Shown piece after piece: positions 29,843-39,491 of a DNA stretch of 64,000 bases; the stretch's first letter is position 1; each line of letters opens with the position of its first letter. Made by a program: the position numbers and the translations under genes. Under the pieces are notes generated by a model. The model was not told the DNA's origin and did not search any database. It was given only the letters and a program-made list of their open reading frames with translations. Origin of the DNA: Devosia sp. A8/3-2 (GTDB taxonomy: Bacteria; Pseudomonadota; Alphaproteobacteria; Rhizobiales; Devosiaceae); the NCBI GenBank assembly GCA_025452255.1, contig CP104974.1:3884156-3948155 (forward strand), in the 5' to 3' direction.

Positions 29843-31652
29843 ATGGCCAGCACCGCTGTTTATCCCCGCTCTTCCGCCAATCCGGCGGTTTGGGCGCTTG
29901 TTCTGATCGCCATTGCGCTGGTGCTGCGGCTGTGGGGGCGACGGCCATCGGCTTTGGCACCGGGGAGGCCTATTATGTCAGCAGCGCCCGTGAGCTGCAT
30001 CTGAGCTATTTCGATCAACCGCCGCTGTCGCTGTGGATCATCTGGGCGACGATGCAGCTGACCGGCTCTGAAGCGGTGTGGGTGCTGCGCCTGCCGTTCG
30101 TGCTGATGTTCGTCATCACCTCCCGGCTGGTGTACCGGCTGGGCGAGCGGGTGCATTCGGGCTGGGCGGGCTTTTATGCCGTGCTGATCCTCAATGCCTC
30201 GGCGATCTTTTCGCTTTCGGTGGGCAGCTGGCTGCAGCCCGATGCTCCGATGATGCTGTTCTGGGCCGCCACGTGCCCGGTGCTGGTCGATATTTTCTGC
30301 GGGCAAGGCGGGGAACGGCCCCGGCGCAATTGGCTGCTGGCCGGGCTATGGCTGGGGCTGACGCTGCTGTCCAAATATCATGGCGCCTTCATTGGGCTTG
30401 GCGCAGCGCTTTTCATGCTGGCCAATGGTAATGCCCGCCGCTGGTTTGCTCATCCGGCGCCTTATGTCGCAGCGCTCCTTGCGCTGGTCATCTTCCTGCC
30501 CGTGCCGATCTGGAATGCGCAGAACCATTGGGTTTCCTTCGCCTTCCGTGGCGGGCGGGCGCTGGCCGAGGAAGGCTGGAACTGGGCGCGGCTGATCCGC
30601 ATGATTGTGGGCCAATTGCTCTATATCGTGCCACGGCTGGCGCTGCCGGCTATCTGGGTCGGGCTGCGCGCCATCTTTGCCGGCCCCCACGCGCAATATC
30701 CCGAGAACAGTGTGCCGGGTGCCGCGGCGCTGCTGGCCTATATCGGCGTGCCGCCGGTTTTCTTCTTCACCCTCGTTGCCCTGTGGTCGGATACCCAGTT
30801 CCATTTCCACTGGCAGGCGCCGGGCTATATGTCGCTGTTCATCATCTCGGCAGCCGCCACCGCCGTCATCGCACGCCGCCATGCCCGGCTGATCCGCTCG
30901 TGGCTGGGCGCTAGTGTTGCCATCACCGTGCTGCTGATCGGGACGCTGCTCAGCCATGCGGCGACGGGCTGGGCGCGCCGAGCTTTTCCGGGCCAATGGG
31001 AAGACCCCACCGTGCCGCAAATGGCCCGGACCGAGGTGGGCGAAGCGCTCAACCGGCTCGATGCCTTTGCCAAGCCCGACACCTTTGTGGGCAGCCTCAA
31101 CTGGATCGATTGCGGGTATCTGGATGCGCAGACCGCCGGCCGTGTGCCGCTGCCCTGCATTGGCGATGATCCGCGCAATATCGCTTTCAATGTGGACTTG
31201 GCGGACTCGGCCGGGCAGAGCGGGTATTTCGTCACCCGCACCAGTGATCCGCAGGCGGCGATCGCGTATTTGTCGCCGCTATTCGACAGTGTAACGCTGG
31301 CCGAGAAGGTCGACATCCACCGCAATGGGCTGGTCGAAATCCCGGACCTGCAAATCCGGCGGCGACCAATTTCCATTTTGATGGGCCGGTACCCTGGGTT
31401 TCGGGCCGAACGATTTCGCTGCTGGAATTGCCGCGCACCACCATTATCCATGTGGAGGGGCAATTGAGCGGTTCGGGTAGTGTGGAGCTGTGGTTCGACG
31501 GCGCGCTGCTGGGGTCGGTTGTGGTTGCGGGCAGCAGTCCATTTGCCTTTGACACGCCGGGTCGCTGGGATGTCGGGGCGCGCAATGTGACGCTGGAAAT
31601 TCGTGGCGGCGAAGGTGTGCAGTTTACCGGTGTTTCGATCACCCGGCAGTAG
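29843..31652 (+). CDS. Glycosyltransferase family 39 membrane protein (ArnT/PMT type), two frameshifts
   Basis: The protein starts MASTAVYPRSSANPAVWALV at 29843 and has ten or more membrane segments. Family features are the first periplasmic loop with GTGEAYYVSSARELHLSYFD, then QPPLSLWIIWATMQLTGSEA, GLTLLSKYHGAFIGLG and PIWNAQNHWVSFAFR. A C-terminal soluble domain ends EGVQFTGVSITRQ. GT39 enzymes move sugars from polyprenyl phosphate carriers. The usual acidic D-E pair of the first loop is here G-E, so activity is open. Frame changes lie near 29935 and 31365, where the corrected text reads ATNFHFDGPVPWVSGRT. Confidence 0.85.
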
Positions 31653-31745
31653 GCCGCATGCACACCCGGTGGATCGGGTGCATCTTGCGGCTGTCGCAAC
31701 CCCGGCCAATATGAGGCGTTAGGATAGGGTAACAGGAGACGCCCC

Positions 31746-32108
31746 ATGGCCCGCCAATGCCTCGACAAGGATATCAAGATCAAACCGGCGCAGGGCCGGG
31801 TGCATGTCATTTATGATGGCGCCGAGATTGCCAGTTCGCTCAATGCTCTGGAACTGGACGAGCCGGGTGCGCCGCTGCGCATCTATCTGCCGCGCGAGGA
31901 TGTGCAGCCGGGGATTCTGGAGGCCTCCGAAACCAAGACCGTGTGCCCCTATAAGGGGGAAGCGTCCTATTATACGCTCAAGACTCTCACCGCGACCGGG
32001 CCCGATCAGGTTTGGTACTATCCCGACCCCTGCCCGCTGGTCGAACCGATCCGCGATTATCTGGCCTTCTGGGGCGATCGCATCGAGTATAAGCGCAGCG
32101 AGGTATAG
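31746..32108 (+). CDS. DUF427 domain protein, 120 aa
   Basis: This intact protein matches the DUF427 beta-tent fold family: KIKPAQGRVHVIYDGAEIAS, LELDEPGAPLRIYLPREDVQ, KTVCPYKGEASYYTL and the final PCPLVEPIRDYLAFWGDRIE. It begins after a good ribosome site (GGAGA about eight bases before the ATG). The function of the family is unknown. Confidence 0.92.
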   Translation: MARQCLDKDIKIKPAQGRVHVIYDGAEIASSLNALELDEPGAPLRIYLPREDVQPGILEASETKTVCPYKGEASYYTLKTLTATGPDQVWYYPDPCPLVEPIRDYLAFWGDRIEYKRSEV

Positions 32109-32185
32109 GCATATAGCCGGCCACGATCGGCTAAATCCCCAAAAACCCTCTTCCCCCTCGCCGCCACCTGCTGCATAAGACCGCC

Positions 32186-32378
32186 ATGACCCAATTCACC
32201 ACACCCCTCGCCATCAAGCTGCGCCTCAAGGGCGGCAGCGGCCCCAATGCAAACTGGCACTGGGAGATCCACGACGCCGACGCCAAAGTTATCAAGACCG
32301 GCAGCGCCGTAGGCCCTGAGCACAAGGCTTTCGCCACCGCGCATTGCCAAGGAAAAGCTAGAGCAGACCGCCGGCTAA
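32186..32378 (+). CDS. Hypothetical small protein, about 64 aa, one frameshift
   Basis: I do not recognise it. It reads MTQFTTPLAIKLRLKGGSGP, then NANWHWEIHDADAKVIKTGS and AVGPEHKAFATAH. A change near 32342 then gives IAKEKLEQTAG and a TAA. Coding character is supported by the sensible C-terminal helix in the shifted frame. It sits between the DUF427 gene and a transporter on the same strand. Confidence 0.6.
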
Positions 32379-32436
32379 CCGGCCAAAAGCTGCCCTCGGC
32401 AGCACGAGATCTCCGTGACCGTTCCGAAAGCCGCCA

Positions 32437-33382
32437 GTGCCCCTTCCGCTCACGCCGGTGGCACCCATCCAGCTGCGCGGCATCGGCCTCAAGGTCGCTT
32501 CGGTCTGCATTTTCGTCATCATGGCCACTTGCCTCAAGGCGGCCGAGGGCATTCCGGCCGGCCAGCTGGTGTTCTATCGCTCGCTCTTTGCCATTATCCC
32601 GGTAATCGGCTGGCTGATGTGGAAACGTCAGCTCGTTGCCGGCCTCAAGACCGCCAATCCGCTCGGGCATGTGCTGCGCGGCCTGATTGGCGTGGCCTCC
32701 ATGGGGCTGGGCTTTTTCGGCCTGACCAAGCTACCGCTGCCCGAATCCACGGCCATCGGCTATGCCTCCCCGCTGCTGCTGGTCATTCTGGGCGCACTGC
32801 TGCTCAAGGAACGCGTTTTCATCTATCGCTGGACGGCGGTTATTGTCGGGCTGGCTGGCGTCGGCATCATGCTGTGGCCGCGGCTGACGCTCCTAACCCA
32901 TCCCGAAGGCCCGGGCGCCGAGGAAACGCTGGGCGTCATCGCCGCCCCGGGCGCGGCATTTCTGAGCGCCTTTGCCATGCTGCAGGTACGCCGCCTCGTG
33001 CAGACCGAGCGCACCGAAGCCATCGTGCTCTATTTCTTCGTTACGGCGAGCCTGTTGTCGCTGCTCACCGCGCCCTTTGGCTGGGTCTGGCCCAATCCGC
33101 AGCAGGCGGCATTGCTGGTCACTGCCGGCATAGCGGGCGGTATCGCGCAAATCCTGCTGACGGCCTGCTACCGCTATGCGGACCTGTCGGTCATTGCGCC
33201 GTTCAGAATATACCTCGCTGCTGCTCAGCCTGATCATCGGCTATGTAATTTTCGGCGACATGCCCACGCTGATGATGATCATCGGCGCCTCGATCGTGGT
33301 TTGCTCGGGCATATTCGTGGTGTTGCGCGAACACTATCTCGGTCTTGACCGGATCAAGTCGCGCGAAGCCAACACGCCTTAG
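32437..33382 (+). CDS. DMT/EamA family permease, one or two frameshifts
   Basis: This is a ten-helix drug/metabolite transporter with two EamA repeats (ASVCIFVIMATCLKAAEGIP, GQLVFYRSLFAIIPVIGWLM, LPLPESTAIGYASPLLLVIL). A change near 33205 leads from LTACYRYADLSVIAPF into TSLLLSLIIGYVIFGDMPTL, ending LDRIKSREANTP. The start is unsure: GTG at 32437 gives MPLPLTPVAPIQLRGIG, but a GTG at 32415 with a further frame change is possible. The substrate is unknown. The 3' end overlaps the convergent TauE/SafE gene by 29 bases. Confidence 0.85.
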
Positions 33383-34131
33383 CGGAAAAGATCAGCTTGA
33401 GCGCCGGGGCAATCGACACCACGGCGACGACCGGACGGATGATCTTGGCGCCGTAGCGGATGCCGGTGCGGGCGCCGATATAGCCGCCGGCCAATTGGCC
33501 GATGGCCATGGCGATGGCGGCGGACCAGACCACGTCCCCGGCCGGGATGAAGATAGCCAGCGCGGCAAGGTTGGAAACCGAGTTCAGCGCCTTGGTGTGG
33601 CCCGAGGCGCGGGTCAGCCCGAGGCCGAACAGGGTGACGAAGCAAATAGTGAAGAACGAGCCGGTGCCGGGGCCGAAAATGCCATCGTAAAAGCCGATGA
33701 CCGTGCCCATGAGCGGCACAGAAACGGGCAAAGGGCAGGCGCGCGGCCTTGTCGGCATCGGACAGATTTGGCGCAAAGACGAAATAGAGCGCGATGCCGA
33801 TCAGCGCGACGGGCACGGCCGGGGTGAGCAGGCTGGTATCGAGTTGCTTGACCGCCGTGGCGCCGCAGAAGCTGCCGGCGAAGGTGAGCGCGATGGCGGG
33901 GATCAGCGTTTTGAACGCGATGAAGCCACGGCGCCAATAGGTGAAGGTGGCCATGGCGGTGCCGACCACGCCCTGCAGCTTGTTGGTGGCAAGGGCCGCG
34001 ACCGGCGGCAGGCCGGCCGACAGAAGCGCAGGAATACCGATCATGCCGCCACCGCCGGCAATGGCATCGACAAAGCCGGCCAGCATGCCGACCGCGGCCA
34101 GCGCGAGAAGAATCAGTGGGTCGGAAATCAT
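33354..34131 (-). CDS. TauE/SafE family sulfite-exporter-type permease, one frameshift
   Basis: The product starts MISDPLILLALAAVGMLAGF at 34131 and has the family hallmarks VDAIAGGGGMIGIPALLSAG and LATNKLQGVVGTAMATFTYW. After a change near 33740 it has GFYDGIFGPGTGSFFTICFV and SNLAALAIFIPAGDVVW. Members export sulfite, sulfoacetate or related organosulfur compounds. No sulfur genes are next to it. Confidence 0.9.
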
Positions 34132-34198
34132 GTCGGGCCCGGTGGGTCGGGAGCGGCGGCGTGTTGTGGGGGCAAATCGCGGCGACGGGCAAGCCGGC

Positions 34199-34432
34199 TC
34201 ACTCGCCGCCACCGCCTCCGCTATCGCTGCCACCGCTATCGTGGCTGGAGTGGCTATCGCCGTGGTGACGGTCGCTGCCACCGGGGCCGCTCCCATCGCC
34301 GCCATGGCTTGTGCCGAAATCGCTGGAATTGCGTGAGCGGCGGCGCCGATTGACACGGCCACCACGCATCCGGGCGATGGACCGGGCCAAGAGGCCAATC
34401 AGGGTCAACGGGAGCAGAAAGAGCCATTCCAT
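34199..34432 (-). CDS. Hypothetical small protein with N-terminal membrane anchor, 77 aa
   Basis: One hydrophobic segment (MEWLFLLPLTLIGLLARSIA) is followed by a basic patch (RMRGGRVNRRRRSRNSS) and a Gly/Ser/Asp/His-rich tail (SDRHHGDSHSSHDSGGSDSG). The frame is intact. It lies between hisG and the TauE gene, 14 bases after hisG on the same strand, so it may be the last gene of the hisS-hisZ-hisG unit. I cannot assign a function. Confidence 0.6.
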   Translation of the reverse strand: MEWLFLLPLTLIGLLARSIARMRGGRVNRRRRSRNSSDFGTSHGGDGSGPGGSDRHHGDSHSSHDSGGSDSGGGGGE

Positions 34433-34445
34433 ATGCCCGCTCCGT

Positions 34446-35151
34446 TCAGAAGATGGCTTCGGCCGAGAGGCGCGAGAGCAGGGATTGCAGGCTGGTGCGG
34501 CGCTCGGGGGACCAATCGGCGGTACGAGAGACGATGAGGCAAGCCCGGCTTTGCAGCATGACGCCATCTTCGAGGACGCGCAGATTGTTGGCGGCCGTGG
34601 TCGAGCCGGTGGTGGTGATGTCGACCACGATATCGGCAACGCCCGAAGCGGGGGCGGCTTCGGTGGCGCCTGGGCTTTCGACCGTGCGGTATTCGGCAAT
34701 GCCGGCCTTGGCGAAATGCTGGCGGGTGATGGTGATGTATTTGGTGGCGATGCGCAGCCAGCGGCCGTGCCGCGAGCGGAAATCGGACGCCACATCGGCC
34801 AGATCATGCAGATGGGTGACATCGATCCGGGCATCGGGCACGGCAACGACGACATCGGCATGGCCGAAATCGAGCGTTTTGGCGAAGGCGACCGATTGGG
34901 GGCCGGTTTCGCTGGTTTCGTGGATGAGGTCGCGCCCGGTGACGCCGATATCGATAGTGCCACGGATCAGTTCGCGGGCGATCTCGGAGGCGGGGAAGAA
35001 GCGCACGGTGACGTCGGGCAGGCCTTCAATGGCGCCCAGATAAGAGCGCGCCGCCAGGGCGGGAAATGGTGAGGCCATTACTGGCGAACCAGTCGCGGGT
35101 GAGTTCTTCAAGGCGGCCCTTGGAGGGGACGGCTAGGGTGATTTCACTCAT
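34446..35151 (-). CDS. hisG: ATP phosphoribosyltransferase catalytic subunit HisG (short form), one frameshift
   Basis: HisG does the first step of histidine synthesis, joining ATP and PRPP. It is the short form that needs HisZ. It starts MSEITLAVPSKGRLEELTRD; a change near 35060 is followed by RSYLGAIEGLPDVTVRFFPA, ELIRGTIDIGVTGRDLIHE, HADVVVAVPDARIDV and the PRPP loop ADIVVDITTTGSTTAANNLR, ending LSRLSAEAIF. About 234 residues fits the short class. The start overlaps the end of hisZ. Confidence 0.95.
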
Positions 35152-36216
35152 GAGCGAGATCTCCGCTTCTAAACGATCGACCCAGACCGAGCAGCCGGAG
35201 GCGGCGATGGGGGCTGTGGCGCCGAGGCGTTCGAGCAGGCGGTCATATTGGCCGCCCGAGGCGAGGACCTCGCCATTGGGGCCGGTCATTTCGAAGACAA
35301 TGCCGGTGTAATAATCAAGGCGTGGGGAAAAGCCGGCGTCAGAAGCTGACGCGGGCTTCGCCCGAGCCATTGAGATGACGACGAATGGCGCGGATGGGCG
35401 CGCCGAGCATGAGGCGGTGTTCGGCGGCGAGGGCCTCGATGCGGGTCAGCGCTTGCAGGACCGGGCCGGAAATGGCGAGATAGTCGCGCAGCAATTTGAG
35501 CGTCTTGGCGGGAACGTGGGCGGCGTCGAGCGCCTGCTGTTCGAGATAGCGGTCGGCGATTTCCTGCGGCGTGCGGCCTTCGGAGAGGGAGAGGCCGGCG
35601 GCGACCATTTGCTCGGTGACATCGGCCACCAGCGCCTCGCGGCTGGGCTGTTGTTCGCGCGGCAGATCGGGCGCCAGTTCGAGCCGGGTCAGCAGGCGAT
35701 CGAGCGCCTCGGTATGGCCAAAGCGGTGGCGGATGCGCGAGCGCCATGGATCGGGCATGTCGGCCCGGGCCAAGAGGGATTCTGAACAGCCCGACCCCGC
35801 CGAGGCGAACGACAGGGCTGACGCCGAAAATGGAGAGCGCGGCGCGGGCAAAGGTCAGCACCTGATCGAGCGCCACATCGCCATCGCGCTGGGCCAGCAA
35901 TTCGATGCCGCCCTGATCGAATTCGGCAGCGCCGGTTTCTGCGCTGGCGGAAAATGGGGCCGAGATAGGAGAAAGCGGCCGGTTCGCCCACGCCATTGGC
36001 GATGTAATCGGCCACGATGGGCAGGGTGAAATCGGGGCGCAGGCAATATTCGGCGCCGGAGGCATCGGTGGTGAGCAAGAGGCGCCGACCGAATTCCTCA
36101 CCGGCGAGATCGAAATAGGGATCGGCCGAAAGCAGCAATGGTGGGGTGGCGCGGGTTGCGCCACGGGCTTCGACCAAGGATTCGAGATTGGCGCGGCGGA
36201 GGGCGGCGCCGGTCAT
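35148..36216 (-). CDS. hisZ: ATP phosphoribosyltransferase regulatory subunit HisZ, several frameshifts
   Basis: HisZ is a HisRS-like protein without aminoacylation activity that activates short-form HisG. Seen in order are MTGAALRRANLESLVEARGA, EYCLRPDFTLPIVADYIANG, AFSYLGPIFRQR, ETGAAEFDQGGIELLAQRDG, RHRFGHTEALDRLLTRLELA and, at the end, FSPRLDYYTGIVFEMTGPNG with GCSVWVDRLEAEISL. Frame changes lie near 35945, 35800 and 35345. As written, the end runs in frame into hisG; a TGA overlapping the hisG ATG (ATGA at 35148-35151) is the likely true stop. Confidence 0.92.
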
Positions 36217-36247
36217 GATGCTATCCCCCGATATGTCCCAACCGCCG

Positions 36248-36350
36248 GGTCATTCCGGCGCAGGCCGGAATCCATGCTGTGAACTCTCCACTTGCATGGT
36301 GCCGAAAAGAGACCTTCAGCATGGATCCCGGCCTGCGCCGGGATGACACT
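36248..36350. repeat. Intergenic palindromic pair, family E
   Basis: CATTCCGGCGCAGGCCGGAA with TCCATGCTGT, then about 40 variable bases, then TTCAGCATGGATCCCGGCCT with GCGCCGGGATGACA. The two halves are inverted copies. Full copies also lie at 45620-45723 and 63460-63558, and a half copy at 47072-47108. It separates hisS and hisZ. Confidence 0.85.
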
Positions 36351-36373
36351 GGAGGTGGGGAGGGTATTGAGCA

Positions 36374-37871
36374 TCATTGTTCGCTCAGCAGTTTCTGGAT
36401 CGCAGCCACCAATTCACCGCGCTTGACCTCGAACTGGCCCGGCCTTGCGGCTTTCCATTCGGCGTTGTCGGTGATGGCGGCGGCGGCCTCTTTCCCGGCG
36501 ATCAGATCCTTGATCTGGATAATACCCTGATCGCGTTCTCGGCTGCCTTCGATGATGACGGCGGGGGAATTGCGCTTGTCGGCGTAGGAAACCTGCTTGC
36601 CGAAATTCTTGGTATTGCCAAGGAACATTTCGGCGCGGATGCCGGCCTTGCGCAGTTCGACGACCATGGCACGGTAGCCGGCTATCTGGTCCTTGTCCAT
36701 GACGAGGACGACGACGGGGCCGACCGGTTCGGTGGCGTTGAGATTGCCGGTCAGCTTAAGCGCTCGGGCGAGGCGGGAGACGCCAATCAGAGCAACCCGT
36801 AGCCGGTACCGGTTCACGGCGGAAGCGCACGATGAGGCCGTCATAGCGGCCACCGCTGCCGACGGCGCCGAACACCACATCCTGGCCCTTTTCGTTCTGG
36901 ACCTTGAAGGTCAATTCGATCTCGAAGACGGGGCCGGTATAGTATTCGAGGCCGCGGACCACCGAGGGGTCGAGGATGACGCGGCCGCTGAAGCCGGCGG
37001 CGCTGATCAGGCCGAAAATGCTGGCCAGTTCCTGCAGCCCCTGCAGGCCGGCTTCCGAACCGCCGATAAGGCCGGCAAGGGTGTTGATGGTGGCGATGAC
37101 GTGGGCGTTGCTGCCCTTTTCGACGCCGGGTCCGGGGACGCCGCTATCGACATAGGCGAGGATGGGTTCGATCTGCGTCGGGGTGAGACCGGCGCCCTTG
37201 GTGAAGTCGCCGCTCTCGTCCTTGCGTCCGGCGCCGAGCAGGAACTTGACGCCTTCGGGGCCAAATTTGTCGAGCTTATCAATGGCACGGAGCACGGTGA
37301 GCTTCTGCTCGTCGCTGGTGATGCCAGCGGTGTCGAGGACGCCATCGAGAACCTTGCGGTTGTTGACCTTGACGACGTACTGGCCCGCCAGCCCCAGTTC
37401 GTCCATGACGTCGGCCACCATCATATACATTTCGGCGTCGGCTTCGGGGCCACCTGCCCCGACCGTGTCGGCATCGAATTGCATGAACTGGCGGAAGCGG
37501 CCGGGGCCGGGCTTTTCGTTGCGGAAGACATAGCCACGGCGATAGGAGCGGTAAGGCTTGGGCAGGGTTTCGAAATTTTCGGCGAAATAACGGGCAAGCG
37601 GCGCGGTGAGATCGTAGCGCAGGCTCATCCACTGCTCGTCATCGTCCTGCAGGGAGAAGACGCCGGCATTGGGGCGGTCGGTATCGGGCAGGAACTTGCC
37701 CGGGGTTTCGGTCAACTCGAGGAGCGGGGTTTCGACCGGGTCAAAGCCATAACGCTCATAGACGGCCTTGATCGTATCGATCATGGCGCCAACGGCGGCG
37801 ATTTCGCCGGGCGTACGATCCTCGAAGCCACGCGGCAGGCGTGGGGCGATGAGCTTGGCTTTTTCGGTCAT
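36374..37871 (-). CDS. hisS: Histidyl-tRNA synthetase, one frameshift
   Basis: HisS charges tRNA-His. It is class II: motif 2 is [20 protein letters not shown], with the neighbouring [20 protein letters not shown], and the histidine-specific [17 protein letters not shown] and [10 protein letters not shown] are present. After a change near 36800 comes the anticodon domain ([40 protein letters not shown]), ending [10 protein letters not shown]. At about 498 residues it is longer than the E. coli enzyme. Its motifs and its pairing with a tRNA-His lacking G-1 fit the divergent alphaproteobacterial type. The tRNA gene is at 41345. Confidence 0.95.
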
Positions 37872-37999
37872 TTTGGGCAGTCCTTTAGGAACGGGCCGTT
37901 GTTAGCGGATCGGGGATGGAGGGGCAACAGCAGAGCGGGGAATGTGCCCCCTCGCCTTCCGAAGAAAGCGAGGGGGCTGGGGCTACAAACCGGGCCTCC

Positions 38000-38249
38000 A
38001 CAAGGGGGTGGGACACGGGGGCTGTCCCCGGGCTGCAGCCATTGGTCAAAGCCGTCAGCAGGAGGCAGGCCCACATCGGCCCGCAGACGAGCGGGCAGAT
38101 CGATTACCCGAGCGATGCGGGGCCGGTTCCACCGAGGCTGCGATTGCGGCCTGCAGGACGGCGAACAGACCGCGCTGGTGCACGGCATCGGCGATGGAGA
38201 ATTCAAGGCGCAGCACGACGCTGCCCTCATTGAGTGCATTGTAAGACAT
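38000..38249 (-). CDS. Possible small protein with a DUF1127-like C-terminus, one frameshift
   Basis: The first part reads MSYNALNEGSVVLRLEFSIA, then DAVHQRGLFAVLQAAIAASV. In another frame comes ARVIDLPARLRADVGLPPAD, whose RLRADVGLPP recalls the conserved end of short DUF1127 proteins. A change near 38110 would join them. The 3' limit is unsure because the frame runs into repeat-like sequence upstream of hisS. Confidence 0.4.
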
Positions 38250-38609
38250 GGTTTTGCCCGGCAGCGCTTTTACGCGGACCGGCCTTCTGGGTTGAGGAGC
38301 ATCGGTGGGGCGGAATTCGGAGTCGGAAAGACTCTGGGCTTCAACCGATTACGATGCTGGTCTGGGGGAGTGTCCACGACGGCAGAACCGGCGGCTCTAG
38401 CAACAAGGAGGCGTTAACCTCGGGCCATTGGCCACGCATGTTCGCCCAGATGGAGATCACATACAGTATTCATGTAGCGCCTCCCTCTGGTCTGGCGTTG
38501 TTGGACAATTTGCTTCTAGCTCACGCTCCCGTGAGCCGCAATACAGGGGTGTGGCGGGTTGTCGCAGAAAGTGACGGGTGTTGCGGATGGGCAACAGGGT
38601 TGGCGCCCG
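38250..38609. other. Non-coding stretch between the small protein and tag
   Basis: These 360 bases contain no frame with coding character on either strand. The composition is less GC-rich than around it. It probably includes the promoter of the small minus-strand gene at 38249. No RNA gene was recognised. Confidence 0.45.
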
Positions 38610-39237
38610 CTACTTCACCGGGCGCTTGAGCGCCGCCCGGGCGGCGTCGACTTCGGGGCGGCAGAAGCAGGTTTCGATGTGGTCGTTGACCATGCCCATA
38701 GACTGCATGAAGGCATAACAGGTGGTGGGACCGACGAAATTGAAGCCGCGCTTGCGCAAGTCTTTGGAGAGGGCGCGGGAGGCGTCGGTTTGGGCGACGG
38801 CGCTGAGGGCGGACCAGGAATAATCATCGGCGCGATGGCCGGGCTGGGGCTCGAAGCGCCAGATATAGGCGGCGAGCGAGCCGAATTCCTGCTGCACTTC
38901 CAGCGTGCGCTTGGCGTTGTTGATGGTGGCGGCGATCTTGCCGCGGTGGCGGATGATGCCCGCATCAAGCAGGAGGCGTTCGATATCGGCCTCATCCATG
39001 GCGGCAACCTTGGCGATATCGAAGCCATGAAAGACCTCGCGGAAGCGGTCGCGCTTGCGCAGGATGGTGATCCGGGAGAGGCCCGACTGAAAGCCTTCGA
39101 GGCAGATCTTTTCGAAGAGCCGTGTGTCCGAAATGACCGGACGGCCCCATTCGTGATCGTGATAATGGCGATAGAGCGCGTCATCGCCCGGCCGGGGCAG
39201 CGCGGCAGGCCATCTTGGGCAGAGATTTCGGGGGCAT
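38610..39237 (-). CDS. tag: DNA-3-methyladenine glycosylase I (Tag), two frameshifts
   Basis: Tag removes 3-methyladenine from alkylated DNA. The corrected start is at 39237: one more C in the C-run after ATG gives MPPEISAQDGLPRCP, and one more T gives the WPGDD junction. The rest reads in one frame: DALYRHYHDHEWGRPVISDT, RLFEKICLEGFQSGLSRITI, NNAKRTLEVQQEFGSLAAYI, FNFVGPTTCYAFMQSMGMVN and the zinc-binding DHIETCFCRPEVD. The length of about 208 residues is normal. Confidence 0.94.
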
Positions 39238-39491
39238 GGCGGGCTCCGCTGATCGTGCGCGATTGGCACATAGGGGTAGCGGTGCGGCGCGATTCGGGGA
39301 ATTGCGTGGATGGAATTCCGTCTCGCGGAGTAGTTTTGGAGTATTGAGCGGGCGCGTAACTGACGCGGTTGTAAGCGGTGCTTGCGGCGGGGAGAAATTT
39401 TATTGATCCTCGGTGGCGTTTTAATAAGGAATATCACCGATATTCCGGCCTGCTCCGCTGTGGGGCGACAGATCCCACGGGTGCTTGCGTC

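Noticed and set aside
34446..36216. Natural HisZ-HisG fusion protein
   Set aside because: The HisZ end reads into the HisG start without a stop, but hisG and hisZ are both already frame-broken here, and an ATGA overlap at 35148-35151 gives the usual separate genes.
38250..38609. Possible non-coding RNA
   Set aside because: There is some inverted symmetry, but no recognisable family, terminator or promoter pair; chance cannot be excluded.
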